Shown here: positions 41,426-50,181 of the stretch, in pieces
Position numbering within the stretch: the first letter of the stretch is position 1
Layout of the letters: the number at the start of each line of letters is the position of its first letter
NCBI GenBank assembly: GCA_025517565.1
Contig: JAOPKD010000002.1
Location: forward strand, 186,001 to 250,000
Reading direction: 5' to 3'
Length of the DNA: 64,000 nt
DNA from: Halapricum hydrolyticum
GTDB lineage: Archaea; Halobacteriota; Halobacteria; Halobacteriales; Haloarculaceae
The notes under the pieces: model-generated
What the model was told of the DNA's origin: nothing
The model's database searches: none
What the model saw: only the letters and a program-made list of their open reading frames with translations
Made by a program: the position numbers and the translations under genes

Positions 41426-43270
41426 CTAGAGTCGGCGATCGAGATAGTCGCCGAGGATCTCGAACGCCCGGATCTTCTGCTGGATGTCGGTTGATCCGTG
41501 TCCCTCCTCGCCGAGTTCGTGATACTCGAAGTCCGTCCCGTCTTCCCAGCCCCGCTCCTCAAGAGCATCGCGAAAACGACGGGCCTGCCCGATGGGACAG
41601 CGCGGGTCGTTGGCACCGTGGATGATACAGATAGGGCGCTCTATCGCGTCGACGTGTTCGATGGGGCTGCGCTCGCGCCACAGTTCGTAGTTCTCTTCGG
41701 GGTCACCCATCTGCATCCGGAGCTGGTGCTGGAAGTGGGGCATGTCTTCCTCATAGAGCCTGTGGAGATCAGTGATGCCGATCCAGGCGATTCCGGTCGT
41801 CCACAAGGCCGGGTACTGGGTGAGCTGGCAGTATACGCTGTAGCCGCCGTACGAGCCGCCAAACACAGCCACGCGGTCGGCGTCGATCCACTGGCGGTTC
41901 ATCAGCCAGCGGCCACCCTCAGCGATGTCAGCCTGTTCGTCGCCACCCCAGTCACCGTGGATTGCGCGCTTGAACTCGCGACCGCGACCGGTCGAGCCGC
42001 GGTAGTTCGGTCGAAGGACAGCGTATCCCTGGGAGACGAGAAACTGCGTGTAGACGTCGAATTGACGCTGTGTCTGAGCATGCGGGCCGCCGTGGGGGAA
42101 GACGACGGCCGGGATATCCGCCTTATCGTCGCCCCGGGCCGTCCCGTCGCGAGGATCGTACAGTAACGCTCCGATCGTGTACATCTCGCTTTCCGGAGTG
42201 GCGCCCGGACTCTCGTAGGTGACGTACTCCGCATCGACGAACACGTCCGGGTCGACCGAACCGTACTCGGCATCGAGCAGAACCCGGTAGTCGTCGGCGT
42301 CGAGGTCGTACGCCAGCAGACGCTTGCGTTCGGCTGGCGTCGAATGACCGAACACGACTGTCGATGCGTCAGCGAAGACCGAGCCGCCAGCGACGTGGAA
42401 CGACACGGCCCCCTCGGGAAGATCGAGCTCCCGGCCGTCAAGCGTTTCCAGATCGTAGACAACCGGGACGACAGCAGCCCCGCGCGTCCGAGTCGTGAGT
42501 GCCCGCTGACCGTTGAGACCGACCGCGACGCCACTCTCTTCGGCCTCGTGTGGCCCGAGCCACGTCACACTCTCGGTCGCCAGATCGTATACCCCCACCC
42601 TGCGACGGTCCTCAGTGTCGTCGCTGACGAGCAGTCGGTTTCCGCCGGGAAGCCAGTCGTGAAGCTGTGTCTCAGAACCCTCTGTACCGACCGCGATCGT
42701 CCGCGGATCGCTGCCATCCGCGGTCGCCACGTAGACGTCAGTGTTCTCGAGTTGTCGAGATTCGTTTGTGACGTAGGCAATCCGGTCGCCGGACGGCGAG
42801 AACTGCGCGCCCCTGATCGGCTGGTCGTAGTCGGTCAGCTGTATCGTTCGGTCACTCTCCCTGTCGTGGCGGTACAGGTTCAACTGCTTCCCTTCGTCGC
42901 TCCCGAACAGTATCGCGTCATCCGCGACATCGAACAGCAATCCCTGCCCGTCGACCGCCAGCACTTCCTCGACGTCGCCATCGAGCGAGATCGTGTAGAG
43001 GTCGTTCTGCTCGTTGCCGGCCTCGTCACGGTGAAAGAGTATCTCGTCGCCGGACGCGCCCCACCGGATCCACCACCGGGCGTCACGTGGCACGTTCTCG
43101 TTGCTGATCTGCCTTCGTTCGCCGCTCGCCCGGTCGAGCACGTAAAGCTCGTTGCGACCCGTCTCGTCGTAATATAACGCGACACGCGAACCGTCGGGCG
43201 AGATGGTCGGATGATAAAACTCCGGCAGGCCGGCCACGTCTTCGAGCGGGACTGTCGGGTCAGAAGACAT
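41426..43270 (-). CDS. S9 family serine peptidase (prolyl oligopeptidase type)
   Basis: A 614-residue two-domain peptidase. Residues about 10-360 form a beta-propeller with repeated WD-like strands (FYHPTISPDGSRVALYYDET; IRGAQFSPSGDRIAYVTNES). Residues about 370-614 are an alpha/beta hydrolase with the nucleophile in FGGSYGGYSVY (Ser near residue 470), the Asp region GANDPRCPI and the His in EEGHGSTD near the C-terminus. There is no signal peptide, so it acts in the cytosol on short peptides, as acylaminoacyl or prolyl oligopeptidases do. It lies between the regulator and the GH13 gene but is not obviously linked to sugar use. Confidence 0.93.
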   Translation of the reverse strand: MSSDPTVPLEDVAGLPEFYHPTISPDGSRVALYYDETGRNELYVLDRASGERRQISNENVPRDARWWIRWGASGDEILFHRDEAGNEQNDLYTISLDGDVEEVLAVDGQGLLFDVADDAILFGSDEGKQLNLYRHDRESDRTIQLTDYDQPIRGAQFSPSGDRIAYVTNESRQLENTDVYVATADGSDPRTIAVGTEGSETQLHDWLPGGNRLLVSDDTEDRRRVGVYDLATESVTWLGPHEAEESGVAVGLNGQRALTTRTRGAAVVPVVYDLETLDGRELDLPEGAVSFHVAGGSVFADASTVVFGHSTPAERKRLLAYDLDADDYRVLLDAEYGSVDPDVFVDAEYVTYESPGATPESEMYTIGALLYDPRDGTARGDDKADIPAVVFPHGGPHAQTQRQFDVYTQFLVSQGYAVLRPNYRGSTGRGREFKRAIHGDWGGDEQADIAEGGRWLMNRQWIDADRVAVFGGSYGGYSVYCQLTQYPALWTTGIAWIGITDLHRLYEEDMPHFQHQLRMQMGDPEENYELWRERSPIEHVDAIERPICIIHGANDPRCPIGQARRFRDALEERGWEDGTDFEYHELGEEGHGSTDIQQKIRAFEILGDYLDRRL

Positions 43271-43346
43271 GAGAGAGTGTTGTCACACCTCACATGTAAA
43301 AATCAGGGTGGCGGTCGATCTACGAGGACCGTCCGCTATCGGTCGA

Positions 43347-45008
43347 TCAGGGCGCGCCGACCGGCACGCGCTCGCCGCGTTTGTCTCCGCGAACCCAGAC
43401 GTAGTCACACGAGTCGAGGGAGAACGTGATCTCCCCGTCCGCGATCTCGTAGTCGCCGGGGCCGACGACGTCGAACGCGGCGTCAGCGGGCACTTCGAAG
43501 GGGACCGAAACGTCACGGTACTCGGTCGCACTGTTGTGCGCGGCCATCAGGACCGTGTTGCGATGGTCCATCCGGTGGACGAACACCTCCCTGGGGTCGA
43601 CGTCGACGATGTGGTAGTCGCCGTGGCCGATCTCGGTGCACATCGTCCGGGCGTCGATCAGCCGTTTGATCCGTTCGAGCAGCGAGTCCGAGTCGTTCAA
43701 CTGATCGGCCACGTTGACCTGTTCGTACCCGTACTCGTCGTTGTCGACGACGGGATTGTAGCACTCGTCGGGATCGGCCGTCGAGAAGCCGCCGTTGTCG
43801 TTTGCCGACCACTGCATCGGCGTGCGAACGGATTCGCGCTCGGGTAGCGAGAGGTCTGACCCCATGCCGATCTCGTCGCCCGACAACAGGACCGGTGTCC
43901 CCCGGATCGAGAACATGAGGCTGTGGGCCATCGCGATGCGGTCGTGGTCGTGGGCGTACAGATCAGCCAGCCGGAGACGGTGCCCTCGACCGAAGATCCA
44001 GGAGTCGCCCTCGTCGTCGCCGAAGAACTCCCGGGCGTGTTCGAACGACTCGTGGGGGAGTTTGAGCAGGTTGAACTCGTCGTGGTTGCGCAGGAAGTTC
44101 GCCCACTGGCCGACTCCCGAGATGTCCGGCAGGATCTCGTTCGAGCGATAGAGCGGCCACATGTCTTTGATCGCGACGGCGTAGACGAGGTGCTGGTTCG
44201 TCACGAAGTCAAAAAGCATGTCGAACCCCTCGCCGCCGGCGAAGTATTCGCCGAGCTGGTCGGGCTGGTCGTCAGCCTCCGCGAGCAGGATCGCGTCGTC
44301 TTTCTCCTCGCGGACGACCCGTTTCATCTCCTCGAAGATCCCCATGCCCTCTTCGACCGAGATCGCGTTGTGGCCTTTCGGGTGCATCATGGGATGGGCG
44401 GCGTCGATGCGGAAGCCGTCGACGCCGACGTCCAGCCAGAACCGGAGGACGTCGTGGATCTCCTCCCGGACGGCCGGGTTCGAGATGTTGAGATCCGGCT
44501 GGTGGTGATAGAACTGATGGTAGTACCACTTCTCGGCGACCTCGTCGTAGCTCCAGACGCCGTCCTCCCGGTCGGGGAAGATGTTCGGATGTGAGTAGGC
44601 TTCCTCGGGATGTTCCGTCCAGAGGTAGTAGTCGTGGTATTTCGAGTAGGGGTCCCGACGCGCGCGCTGGAACCACTCGTGGTCGGTCGAGGTGTGGTTG
44701 AACACCATGTCGGTCAGGACGCGGATCCCGCGGTCGTGGGCGCGATCGACGAACTCGCGAACGTCGCCGAGTGATCCGAGCCGCGAGTCCACGCTGTAAT
44801 AATCGGCGACGTCGTAGCCGTTGTCCCGCAACGGGCTCGGGAAGAACGGCCGCACCCACAGACAGTCGACGCCCAGCCCCTCCAGATAGCCCAGCCGGTC
44901 GATCAGCCCCTGGAAGTCGCCCCAGCCGTCGCCGTCGCTGTCGTTGAACGTCTTCACGTCCACCGAATAGATGACCGCGTCCTCGTGCCAGTCTGTGGTT
45001 CGAGTCAT
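43347..45008 (-). CDS. GH13 family alpha-glucosidase / trehalose synthase-like enzyme
   Basis: A 553-residue cytosolic GH13 enzyme. Conserved regions are VLTDMVFNHTS (region I), GFRIDAAH with the nucleophile Asp202, LLAEADDQ with acid/base Glu244 and FLRNHDEF with Asp310. The short opening HEDAVIYSVDVKTFNDSDGD resembles trehalose synthase and oligo-1,6-glucosidase enzymes (subfamilies around GH13_16). The neighbouring transporter and TrmB regulator suggest it acts on imported alpha-glucosides. Maltose-trehalose isomerisation versus hydrolysis cannot be told from sequence. The C-terminal beta domain (about 450-553) is complete. Confidence 0.88.
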   Translation of the reverse strand: MTRTTDWHEDAVIYSVDVKTFNDSDGDGWGDFQGLIDRLGYLEGLGVDCLWVRPFFPSPLRDNGYDVADYYSVDSRLGSLGDVREFVDRAHDRGIRVLTDMVFNHTSTDHEWFQRARRDPYSKYHDYYLWTEHPEEAYSHPNIFPDREDGVWSYDEVAEKWYYHQFYHHQPDLNISNPAVREEIHDVLRFWLDVGVDGFRIDAAHPMMHPKGHNAISVEEGMGIFEEMKRVVREEKDDAILLAEADDQPDQLGEYFAGGEGFDMLFDFVTNQHLVYAVAIKDMWPLYRSNEILPDISGVGQWANFLRNHDEFNLLKLPHESFEHAREFFGDDEGDSWIFGRGHRLRLADLYAHDHDRIAMAHSLMFSIRGTPVLLSGDEIGMGSDLSLPERESVRTPMQWSANDNGGFSTADPDECYNPVVDNDEYGYEQVNVADQLNDSDSLLERIKRLIDARTMCTEIGHGDYHIVDVDPREVFVHRMDHRNTVLMAAHNSATEYRDVSVPFEVPADAAFDVVGPGDYEIADGEITFSLDSCDYVWVRGDKRGERVPVGAP

Positions 45009-45242
45009 ATATCCCTAGATCGATCGCCATGGTCTAAATAGTATTGATTTACAACAGTAGTTGTATTACCATGGTGGGGGTGATAATCGGTAGTCTGACA
45101 GATGTGAGGCAGCCGCGATTGCCTCCTCCGGGCGGGAGCGATCCGGTCGCAGGTCCATCGCCAGGAGGGAACGGCTTAAGGTCGCGCCACTCCGAGCCAC
45201 GGGTATGAGTGTACGTGTCGACCCGACGGGGGTGGCAGACCC

Positions 45243-45716
45243 GTGAGCGTCGGCGAGTCTCTCGATTCGGACCATCAGCTCGCACGGTTGCTACAGATCG
45301 GGATCGTCCTGGAGGAGGTTGTCGAAGCGCGGGCGTCAAAACACGTCGAGGCAGTGGTAGGCGAGACGGCAGTCGCCGAGTACATGCAGGCGGCGGCCGA
45401 GGAGTCGGCCCGTCATCGGGATAAGCTCGAAGACCTGATCGCGGATCTGGACGTGGAAACGGTGCCGTTCGAGCAGATCAAGCGGCTGGTCGAGGCGACC
45501 TACGAGGCCGACAGCGACTTCGACGACGTGCTGTACGACCAGCTGTGCAACGAGGAGACGGCCTACAAGTTCTACGAGGACCTGATCGCGGCGATCGAGG
45601 CAAGCGAGACGGAGTTTACAGTCAGTCGCGATCGGCTGCTCTCGGTACTCGAAGAGATCCGCGAGGAGGAAGCCGAGGGTGTCGAAGCAGTGACCCGGCT
45701 CATGGAGGAACAATGA
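45243..45716 (+). CDS. Ferritin-like helical protein next to SirR
   Basis: A 157-residue, all-helical acidic protein. Motifs such as IGIVLEEVVEARASKHVEAV and EESARHRDKLEDLIADLD place Glu and His at ferritin-like spacings (E-x-x-H pairs), so a four-helix bundle with a metal site is likely. I do not recognise a named subfamily. GTG at 45243. Its stop overlaps the SirR start (ATGA), so the two are coupled, which supports a part in metal storage or sensing. Confidence 0.72.
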   Translation: MSVGESLDSDHQLARLLQIGIVLEEVVEARASKHVEAVVGETAVAEYMQAAAEESARHRDKLEDLIADLDVETVPFEQIKRLVEATYEADSDFDDVLYDQLCNEETAYKFYEDLIAAIEASETEFTVSRDRLLSVLEEIREEEAEGVEAVTRLMEEQ

Positions 45717-46144
45717 ACACGGCAGACCAGTACCTCAAGGCGATCTATCTGATCCAGCAGGTCGAGGACGGGCCCGCCTCGACAGGTTCGATCGCCGACC
45801 GGCTGGACGTCAGTCCCGCGAGCGCCAACGAGATGGTCGGCAAGCTCGAATCTCAGGGGTTGCTCGAACACGAGAAGTACAAGGGCGTGGACCTGACCGA
45901 CGAGGGGATCCGGCAGGCCCGGGACGCGCTGGAGACGTACTGTATCATCGAGCGGTTCCTCCTGCAAGTGCTAGAAGTCGAGGATTTCCGAGCCGAGGCC
46001 CGAACGCTGGAGAGCGTGATCGACGAGACCGTCGCCGAGCGACTCGACACGATCGTCGACCGAAACGAGGACTGCCCGGACTGTTTCGATCCCGAGAGCG
46101 ACGTCTGTGAGTGTCTCGAACCGGAGATCGAAGTTCCGGAGTGA
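45713..46144 (+). CDS. sirR: DtxR/SirR family metal-dependent regulator
   Basis: A 143-residue regulator. Residues 1-65 are the winged helix (TADQYLKAIYLIQQVED, then GSIADRLDVSPASANEMVGK, LESQGLLEH). Residues about 65-125 are the metal-binding dimerisation domain (ALETYCIIERFLLQVLEVED, then TVAERLDTIV). A Cys-rich end (CPDCFDPESDVCECLEPE) is an extra metal ligand group often seen in haloarchaeal SirR/TroR proteins. It senses Mn or Fe and represses uptake genes. ATG at 45713 overlaps the upstream ferritin-like gene. Confidence 0.9.
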   Translation: MNTADQYLKAIYLIQQVEDGPASTGSIADRLDVSPASANEMVGKLESQGLLEHEKYKGVDLTDEGIRQARDALETYCIIERFLLQVLEVEDFRAEARTLESVIDETVAERLDTIVDRNEDCPDCFDPESDVCECLEPEIEVPE

Positions 46145-46213
46145 TCGTGGGCGGGGGACACGAGAAAAGAAGATATAATTCCCTTCCAGCACATACGGTC
46201 GAACGCGCGTTGC

Positions 46214-46286
46214 AGTCCCGTGGTGTAGTGGCCAATCATAGAGGCCTTTGGAGCCTCTGACGGCGGTTCGAATCCGCCCGGGACTA
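46214..46286 (+). tRNA. tRNA-Gln (anticodon TTG)
   Basis: A 73 nt cloverleaf. The acceptor stem AGTCCCG/CGGGACT closes it, the anticodon stem is GAGGC/GCCTC with loop CTTTGGA (anticodon TTG), the T arm is GGCGG-TTCGAAT-CCGCC and the discriminator base is A. No CCA is encoded, as usual in archaea. The final 20 nt GGTTCGAATCCGCCCGGGAC recur 101 bp downstream (46366-46385). Confidence 0.95.
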
Positions 46287-46365
46287 CTTTTGCGACGAAC
46301 GGACGTGAGGAGCAAATAGCCGACGGTGGATTCGAAGCAGACGGCGCGAGGATTCGTGCCGTCGA

Positions 46366-46385
46366 GGTTCGAATCCGCCCGGGAC
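46366..46385 (+). repeat. Duplicated 3' end of tRNA-Gln
   Basis: GGTTCGAATCCGCCCGGGAC, identical to tRNA-Gln positions 46265-46284 (T arm plus acceptor strand). This resembles an attachment-site remnant left by integration into a tRNA gene. Confidence 0.75.
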
Positions 46386-46462
46386 GCCCGTCCATGGCCA
46401 GCAAGCAATACTGATCAACAAGCAGGCACGGCGATGTGCCGGGTCGGGCCGCCGAGTGGCCA

Positions 46463-46810
46463 CTACTCCCGTCGCAGCCGCTCGCGTCGCTTTTCGAACT
46501 CCTCGTCGGAGATCTCGCCTCGCGCGTAGGCGATGCGGAGTTCTTCGAGTGCACCGTCGTCGTTCGCGGTATCGGATTGTCGGGCCGAACGAAACAGGAG
46601 GGCGACGAGTCCAGCGACGCCAGCCAGGACGAGGAGCCACACCAGACCCCAGAGCCATCCGGCGCCACCCCACATCCACGCATCGCCCATGTGACTGCTC
46701 CCCCACATTCCGACGGCGGGCATCAGGAGCGCCATCGCGAAGAACGGCACGAGCAGGACGGCAGCGACGAGAATGAGGACGGTAACGAACGTCTGGTCAT
46801 TCGAGGACAT
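46463..46810 (-). CDS. SHOCT-domain membrane protein
   Basis: A 115-residue protein with two hydrophobic segments (about 8-33 and 47-72) separated by a Met/Trp/Gly-rich loop (MWGSSHMGDAWMWGGAGWLW). The C-terminal helix pair ALEELRIAYARGEISDEEFEKR is a SHOCT domain, often seen at the ends of membrane or adaptor proteins and thought to mediate oligomerisation. No function is known. It stands alone between the two tRNA genes. Confidence 0.82.
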   Translation of the reverse strand: MSSNDQTFVTVLILVAAVLLVPFFAMALLMPAVGMWGSSHMGDAWMWGGAGWLWGLVWLLVLAGVAGLVALLFRSARQSDTANDDGALEELRIAYARGEISDEEFEKRRERLRRE

Positions 46811-46855
46811 ATAACATATTTCGACTGGAGAGGGTATAAAACACCCAGTCGAGTG

Positions 46856-46937
46856 ATAGTGATTACTGTAACGATTTACCGGTACGACCGCACTACTTTG
46901 TGCGGTCGACCCGGAACAGACGTACAGTAATCACTAT
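46856..46937. repeat. Family-2 palindromic element, copy 3 (best formed)
   Basis: Perfect 15 bp outer arms ATAGTGATTACTGTA (46856-46870) and TACAGTAATCACTAT (46923-46937), and a perfect 9 bp inner stem CGACCGCAC/GTGCGGTCG (46885-46893 and 46900-46908) with a 6 nt loop. The joining strings contain ACCGG and CCCGG, conserved in other copies. Confidence 0.88.
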
Positions 46938-47154
46938 GAGTCTGTCAAACCTGAAATCCTCTCTCCAGTCGGGATTACCCTGTGGATTGGGAAGCGAGCC
47001 GCCGGCTCGACCGGGATCGACTCGGCACGTGCAATGAGAAAGCCTCAGGATACTCGGAAACGTATCTGGTGAGACAGAACGCATCCCGCCGACAGACACG
47101 GAGACAGCGGCGTTCGACCCGGATTGGGGCCGCGTCAAGCGGATCGGCAAGGGG

Positions 47155-47207
47155 CCGTTCGCTCGTCGCGTCCACTCCTCGCAGCACGGGCGTGGCGGGA
47201 TTCGAAC
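47155..47207. repeat. 53 bp direct repeat of tRNA-Arg 3' region
   Basis: Positions 47155-47207 match 47263-47315 with one substitution (47174 versus 47282). The repeat spans the 3' flank and T-arm half of tRNA-Arg(CCT). The two copies are 108 bp apart. Confidence 0.85.
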
Positions 47208-47294
47208 TACGCCCGAGAACCTGCGCTTCGCGCAGAACCCCGGTCTACTGCGAACTCCGGGCCCGTTCGCTCGTCGCGTCCGCTCCTCGCAGCA

Positions 47295-47367
47295 CGGGCG
47301 TGGCGGGATTCGAACCCGCGATCGAGAGGTTAGGAACCTCTCGCCCTGTCCGCTAGGCCACACGCCC
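47295..47367 (-). tRNA. tRNA-Arg (anticodon CCT)
   Basis: A 73 nt cloverleaf on the minus strand. The acceptor stem GGGCGTG/CACGCCC, anticodon stem AGAGG/CCTCT with loop TTCCTAA (anticodon CCT), T arm GCGGG-TTCGAAT-CCCGC and discriminator G are all present; CCA is not encoded. Confidence 0.95.
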
Positions 47368-47452
47368 TCGTAGAGTGATCTGCGGTGACGCGAAAAAATG
47401 CTTGCGCTCTCCGGCCCGAGGCTTTATCCACGCCACGTCCTGAACACAGCGT

Positions 47453-48526
47453 ATGACCGACGAGACCACGCGACGGGGATTCCTCGGCTCGCTCGCAACC
47501 GGAGCGGGGATCGCGCTCGCGGGGTGCGCGACCGCTCCCGCGAGCGATTCGAACGAACCACGAGGGAACGTCACGAAACTCGACCCGCTGGCGACGCCGG
47601 ACGACCGGGGCAACCCATCACGATTCACGGAGGTCTACCGGGCTGTCAGAGACTCGGTCGCGGAGGTCCGCGTCCGGACGGGCGCGAGCGTCGGCCGCGG
47701 CACCGGCTGGATCTACGATACCGAGGGCCGTCTGGTGACCAACGAACACGTCACCAGAGGTGCCACGGAGGTGTTCGTCCGGTTTCGGACGGGCGACTGG
47801 CGACCAGCACGAGTCCACGCGGAAGACGTTTACAGCGACCTTGCCGTCCTCGTTCCCGAAGACCTGCCCGAATCGTCGTCTGCACTCCCGCTCAGAAAGC
47901 AGGATCCGCCGATCGGCGAGGAGGTACTGGCCATCGGCAACCCCTTCGGGTTCTCCGGGTCGGTCTCTTCGGGCATCGTCAGCGGCCTCGATCGCTCGCT
48001 CCCCGCCGCGGGCGGCAGCCAGTTCTCCATCCCGGACGCGATCCAGACTGATGCCCCGGTCAACCCCGGAAACAGCGGCGGTCCGCTGGTCGACCTCCAG
48101 GGGAGCGTCGTCGGCGTGATCAACTCCGGCGGCGGCGACAACATCGGATTCGCCATCTCGGGGGCGCTCGTCTCGCGGGTCGTTCCGGCACTGATCGAGA
48201 ACGGCGAGTACAGCCACTCGTATGTGGGCATCACGCTCGGACCAGTCACGCCGGAGATCGCCGAGCGAGTCGGTCTCGAACAGGCAAGTGGCGTCTACGT
48301 CGCCGAAGCGATCGAAGGAGAGCCCGCTGACGGCGTCCTGGAAAGCGGCGACGTCATCAAGCGAATGGGTGGTCAACCGATCCCGACTGAACAGGCGCTG
48401 TCGACGTTTCTCGCCCTCCAGACGAGTCCTGGCGACACGATCGAGATCGAAGTCATCCGCGACGGCCGTCGAGAGACCGTCTCGCTCACGCTCGGCGAAC
48501 GGCCAGCACCACAACTCCCGAATTAA
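47453..48526 (+). CDS. HtrA-like trypsin/PDZ serine protease (secreted lipoprotein)
   Basis: A 357-residue S1C protease for quality control of envelope proteins. The leader TTRRGFLGSLATGAGIALAG with lipobox AGC marks it as Tat-exported and membrane anchored. The catalytic triad is His99 in VTNEHVTRG, Asp129 in VYSDLAVLV and Ser208 in NPGNSGGPLVD. One PDZ domain covers about residues 255-350 (GVYVAEAIEGEPADGVLESG; SPGDTIEIEVIRDG). The length fits a one-PDZ DegS-like form. The signal-bearing N-terminus supports the ATG at 47453. Confidence 0.94.
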   Translation: MTDETTRRGFLGSLATGAGIALAGCATAPASDSNEPRGNVTKLDPLATPDDRGNPSRFTEVYRAVRDSVAEVRVRTGASVGRGTGWIYDTEGRLVTNEHVTRGATEVFVRFRTGDWRPARVHAEDVYSDLAVLVPEDLPESSSALPLRKQDPPIGEEVLAIGNPFGFSGSVSSGIVSGLDRSLPAAGGSQFSIPDAIQTDAPVNPGNSGGPLVDLQGSVVGVINSGGGDNIGFAISGALVSRVVPALIENGEYSHSYVGITLGPVTPEIAERVGLEQASGVYVAEAIEGEPADGVLESGDVIKRMGGQPIPTEQALSTFLALQTSPGDTIEIEVIRDGRRETVSLTLGERPAPQLPN

Positions 48527-48550
48527 TCGCTCGAGGGAGTGTCGCGTGGA

Positions 48551-49483
48551 TCACTCGCCGCCGTCGACTTCACCTTTCAGGTCCTCGAAGGTCGCGACGC
48601 GTTCGGCGTGGGCGTTGTGCTGGTGTATCGACTCGTCGTTTGACTGTCTCATCCGGATGATAGCGTCGTCGTCGAGGTCGGGATACTGCTCGACGACGCC
48701 CTCGGCCATCGAACGGACACAGTCCTCGACGAACTTGGCGTCGCTGTGTGACTGGAACGTCATGTGGTCTTCGTCCGGGCGCTTGGCCAGGTTGTAGATC
48801 CGGGCGCTCATCGACTCGCGAGCGATCTCGATGAGTTCGTTGAGATCGACCGGCGGGTCGCCGTCGGTTTCGACCGTCAGCGTGGCGTGGCCGCGCTGGG
48901 AATGTCCCGGCTGCGGAACCTTCTCGAGGAACTCGTCGATGACCTCGTCCTCGACATTAAGGTCGTTTAGCGTCTGTCGGGCACGAGCGACGGACATCCC
49001 CTGGCTGCAGGGACAGACCGTCATACCCGTCACACGGGCACCGATCTCCTCGCGAGTTCCGTCCTCGGTTGCAGTCGCGGAGGCGATGATGTCGGCGGTC
49101 GACTGCGTCGGTTTGTCGCTTTCTGGCGTCCGCTCGCGTGTGACGTACTCGGCCTCCATGCGCACCTCGGCCTGGGTCGTGTAGTCGTGTTTCTTCAGCA
49201 GTCGCTCGGCAGCCTCGCCACAGACGTTCTCGACCCGGTAGACCTCCTCGGCGACGGCGGCCTCCAGCGTCTCGTCGATAACCTCCATGTTCCGTGACAT
49301 GTCGGCCCCCTTCCGCCAAGACGGCAGATCGACGAACACCTTGAACTCGGCCATCAAAACGATCGGACGCTTTTCCTCACGCCCGAGTTTGACGAGTTTT
49401 TCGACGCCGGTGACGCCGACCCGATTCAATCCGACTGTAACGTCTGGGCTCGTCGCCTGGACGTCCGGAAGCTGCTCGCTCAT
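48551..49483 (-). CDS. mptA: GTP cyclohydrolase MptA (FolE2 family)
   Basis: A 310-residue Fe(II)-dependent GTP cyclohydrolase. It opens the archaeal pterin route by converting GTP to dihydroneopterin cyclic phosphate. Signatures include [16 protein letters not shown] near the start, [20 protein letters not shown] with the metal-binding Cys (about residue 157-159), [15 protein letters not shown] and [20 protein letters not shown]. The ATG at 49483 gives the family N-terminus. It feeds the folate/methanopterin-type cofactor pool used by folD and glyA at 18-21 kb. Confidence 0.94.
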   Translation of the reverse strand: MSEQLPDVQATSPDVTVGLNRVGVTGVEKLVKLGREEKRPIVLMAEFKVFVDLPSWRKGADMSRNMEVIDETLEAAVAEEVYRVENVCGEAAERLLKKHDYTTQAEVRMEAEYVTRERTPESDKPTQSTADIIASATATEDGTREEIGARVTGMTVCPCSQGMSVARARQTLNDLNVEDEVIDEFLEKVPQPGHSQRGHATLTVETDGDPPVDLNELIEIARESMSARIYNLAKRPDEDHMTFQSHSDAKFVEDCVRSMAEGVVEQYPDLDDDAIIRMRQSNDESIHQHNAHAERVATFEDLKGEVDGGE

Positions 49484-49581
49484 TCGAGCCACCCTAGGGA
49501 AGAGCCGACGTTAGTGCTTTCGGAAGTGACACTGTTTTATAGAAAGCGAGGCGAAAGCTCACGGCTTTGGCCGGTGGTAGC

Positions 49582-50181
49582 TCAATCGATCACTTCGTCC
49601 GGAAGGGGTGGATTTGGATTCAGCTCGCGAAACATCGCGGCGAACGCGTCGTCGTTGAACTCCGAGAGCGTCTCGTCGAGTCGTTCACGAACTGCTTCGC
49701 GCCGTTCGGTGAGTTCGACGTACTCCTCGCTGTTTTCCAGCTCCGACTGGCTCTTGTTGGCCTGCAGCGTCGCGAGTTTGCTCGTCAGCGAGTAGAACTC
49801 CTGGAACTGAGCGTCGTACTTCGCACAGGTGAGCAGCCGATCGACGGTCTCGAACAGCTCAGAGCGAGACACTGGCTTGGTCAGGTAGTCGTCGAACGGC
49901 ATCTCGATGATGTCGAAGTCCGGATCGACGGCCGTCACCATCGCGACCCGCGTCTCGATCCCCTTCGAACGCAGGGTCCGGAGCACCTCGTCGCCCGATA
50001 TCTCCGGCATCCGGCGGTCCAGTAACACGACGTCGATCGTCTCGTCGATCGCATCCAGCGCCCCCTGGCCGCCGTATGCCGTTCGCACCGCATACTTCTC
50101 GCGCAACTGTGCGGCGTAGGCGTCAGCGACGTCCGGTTCGTCGTCCACGACGAGAACCGTCTGCGTGTCACTGGGTGGCAT
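49582..50181 (-). CDS. Response regulator with HalX domain
   Basis: A 199-residue regulator. Residues 8-125 form a receiver with the acidic pair in VVDDEPD, phosphorylation Asp in VVLLDRRMP (about residue 53), Thr in VTAVDP and Lys in YLTKPVS. Residues about 130-199 are a HalX-type helical C-terminal domain (KYDAQFQEFYSLTSKLATLQ; VRERLDETLSEFNDD), a haloarchaeal output module with no DNA-binding motif seen. The start at 50181 keeps the receiver's first strand. A kinase partner is not adjacent; the PAS kinase at 9766 is one of many possible partners. Confidence 0.9.
   Translation of the reverse strand: MPPSDTQTVLVVDDEPDVADAYAAQLREKYAVRTAYGGQGALDAIDETIDVVLLDRRMPEISGDEVLRTLRSKGIETRVAMVTAVDPDFDIIEMPFDDYLTKPVSRSELFETVDRLLTCAKYDAQFQEFYSLTSKLATLQANKSQSELENSEEYVELTERREAVRERLDETLSEFNDDAFAAMFRELNPNPPLPDEVID

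Larger units (their letters stand above)
46811..47294. other. Intergenic region between SHOCT gene and tRNA-Arg
   Basis: This 484 bp stretch has no credible gene. It contains the family-2 element (46856-46937) and a 53 bp duplication of the tRNA-Arg 3' end (47155-47207). Confidence 0.6.
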
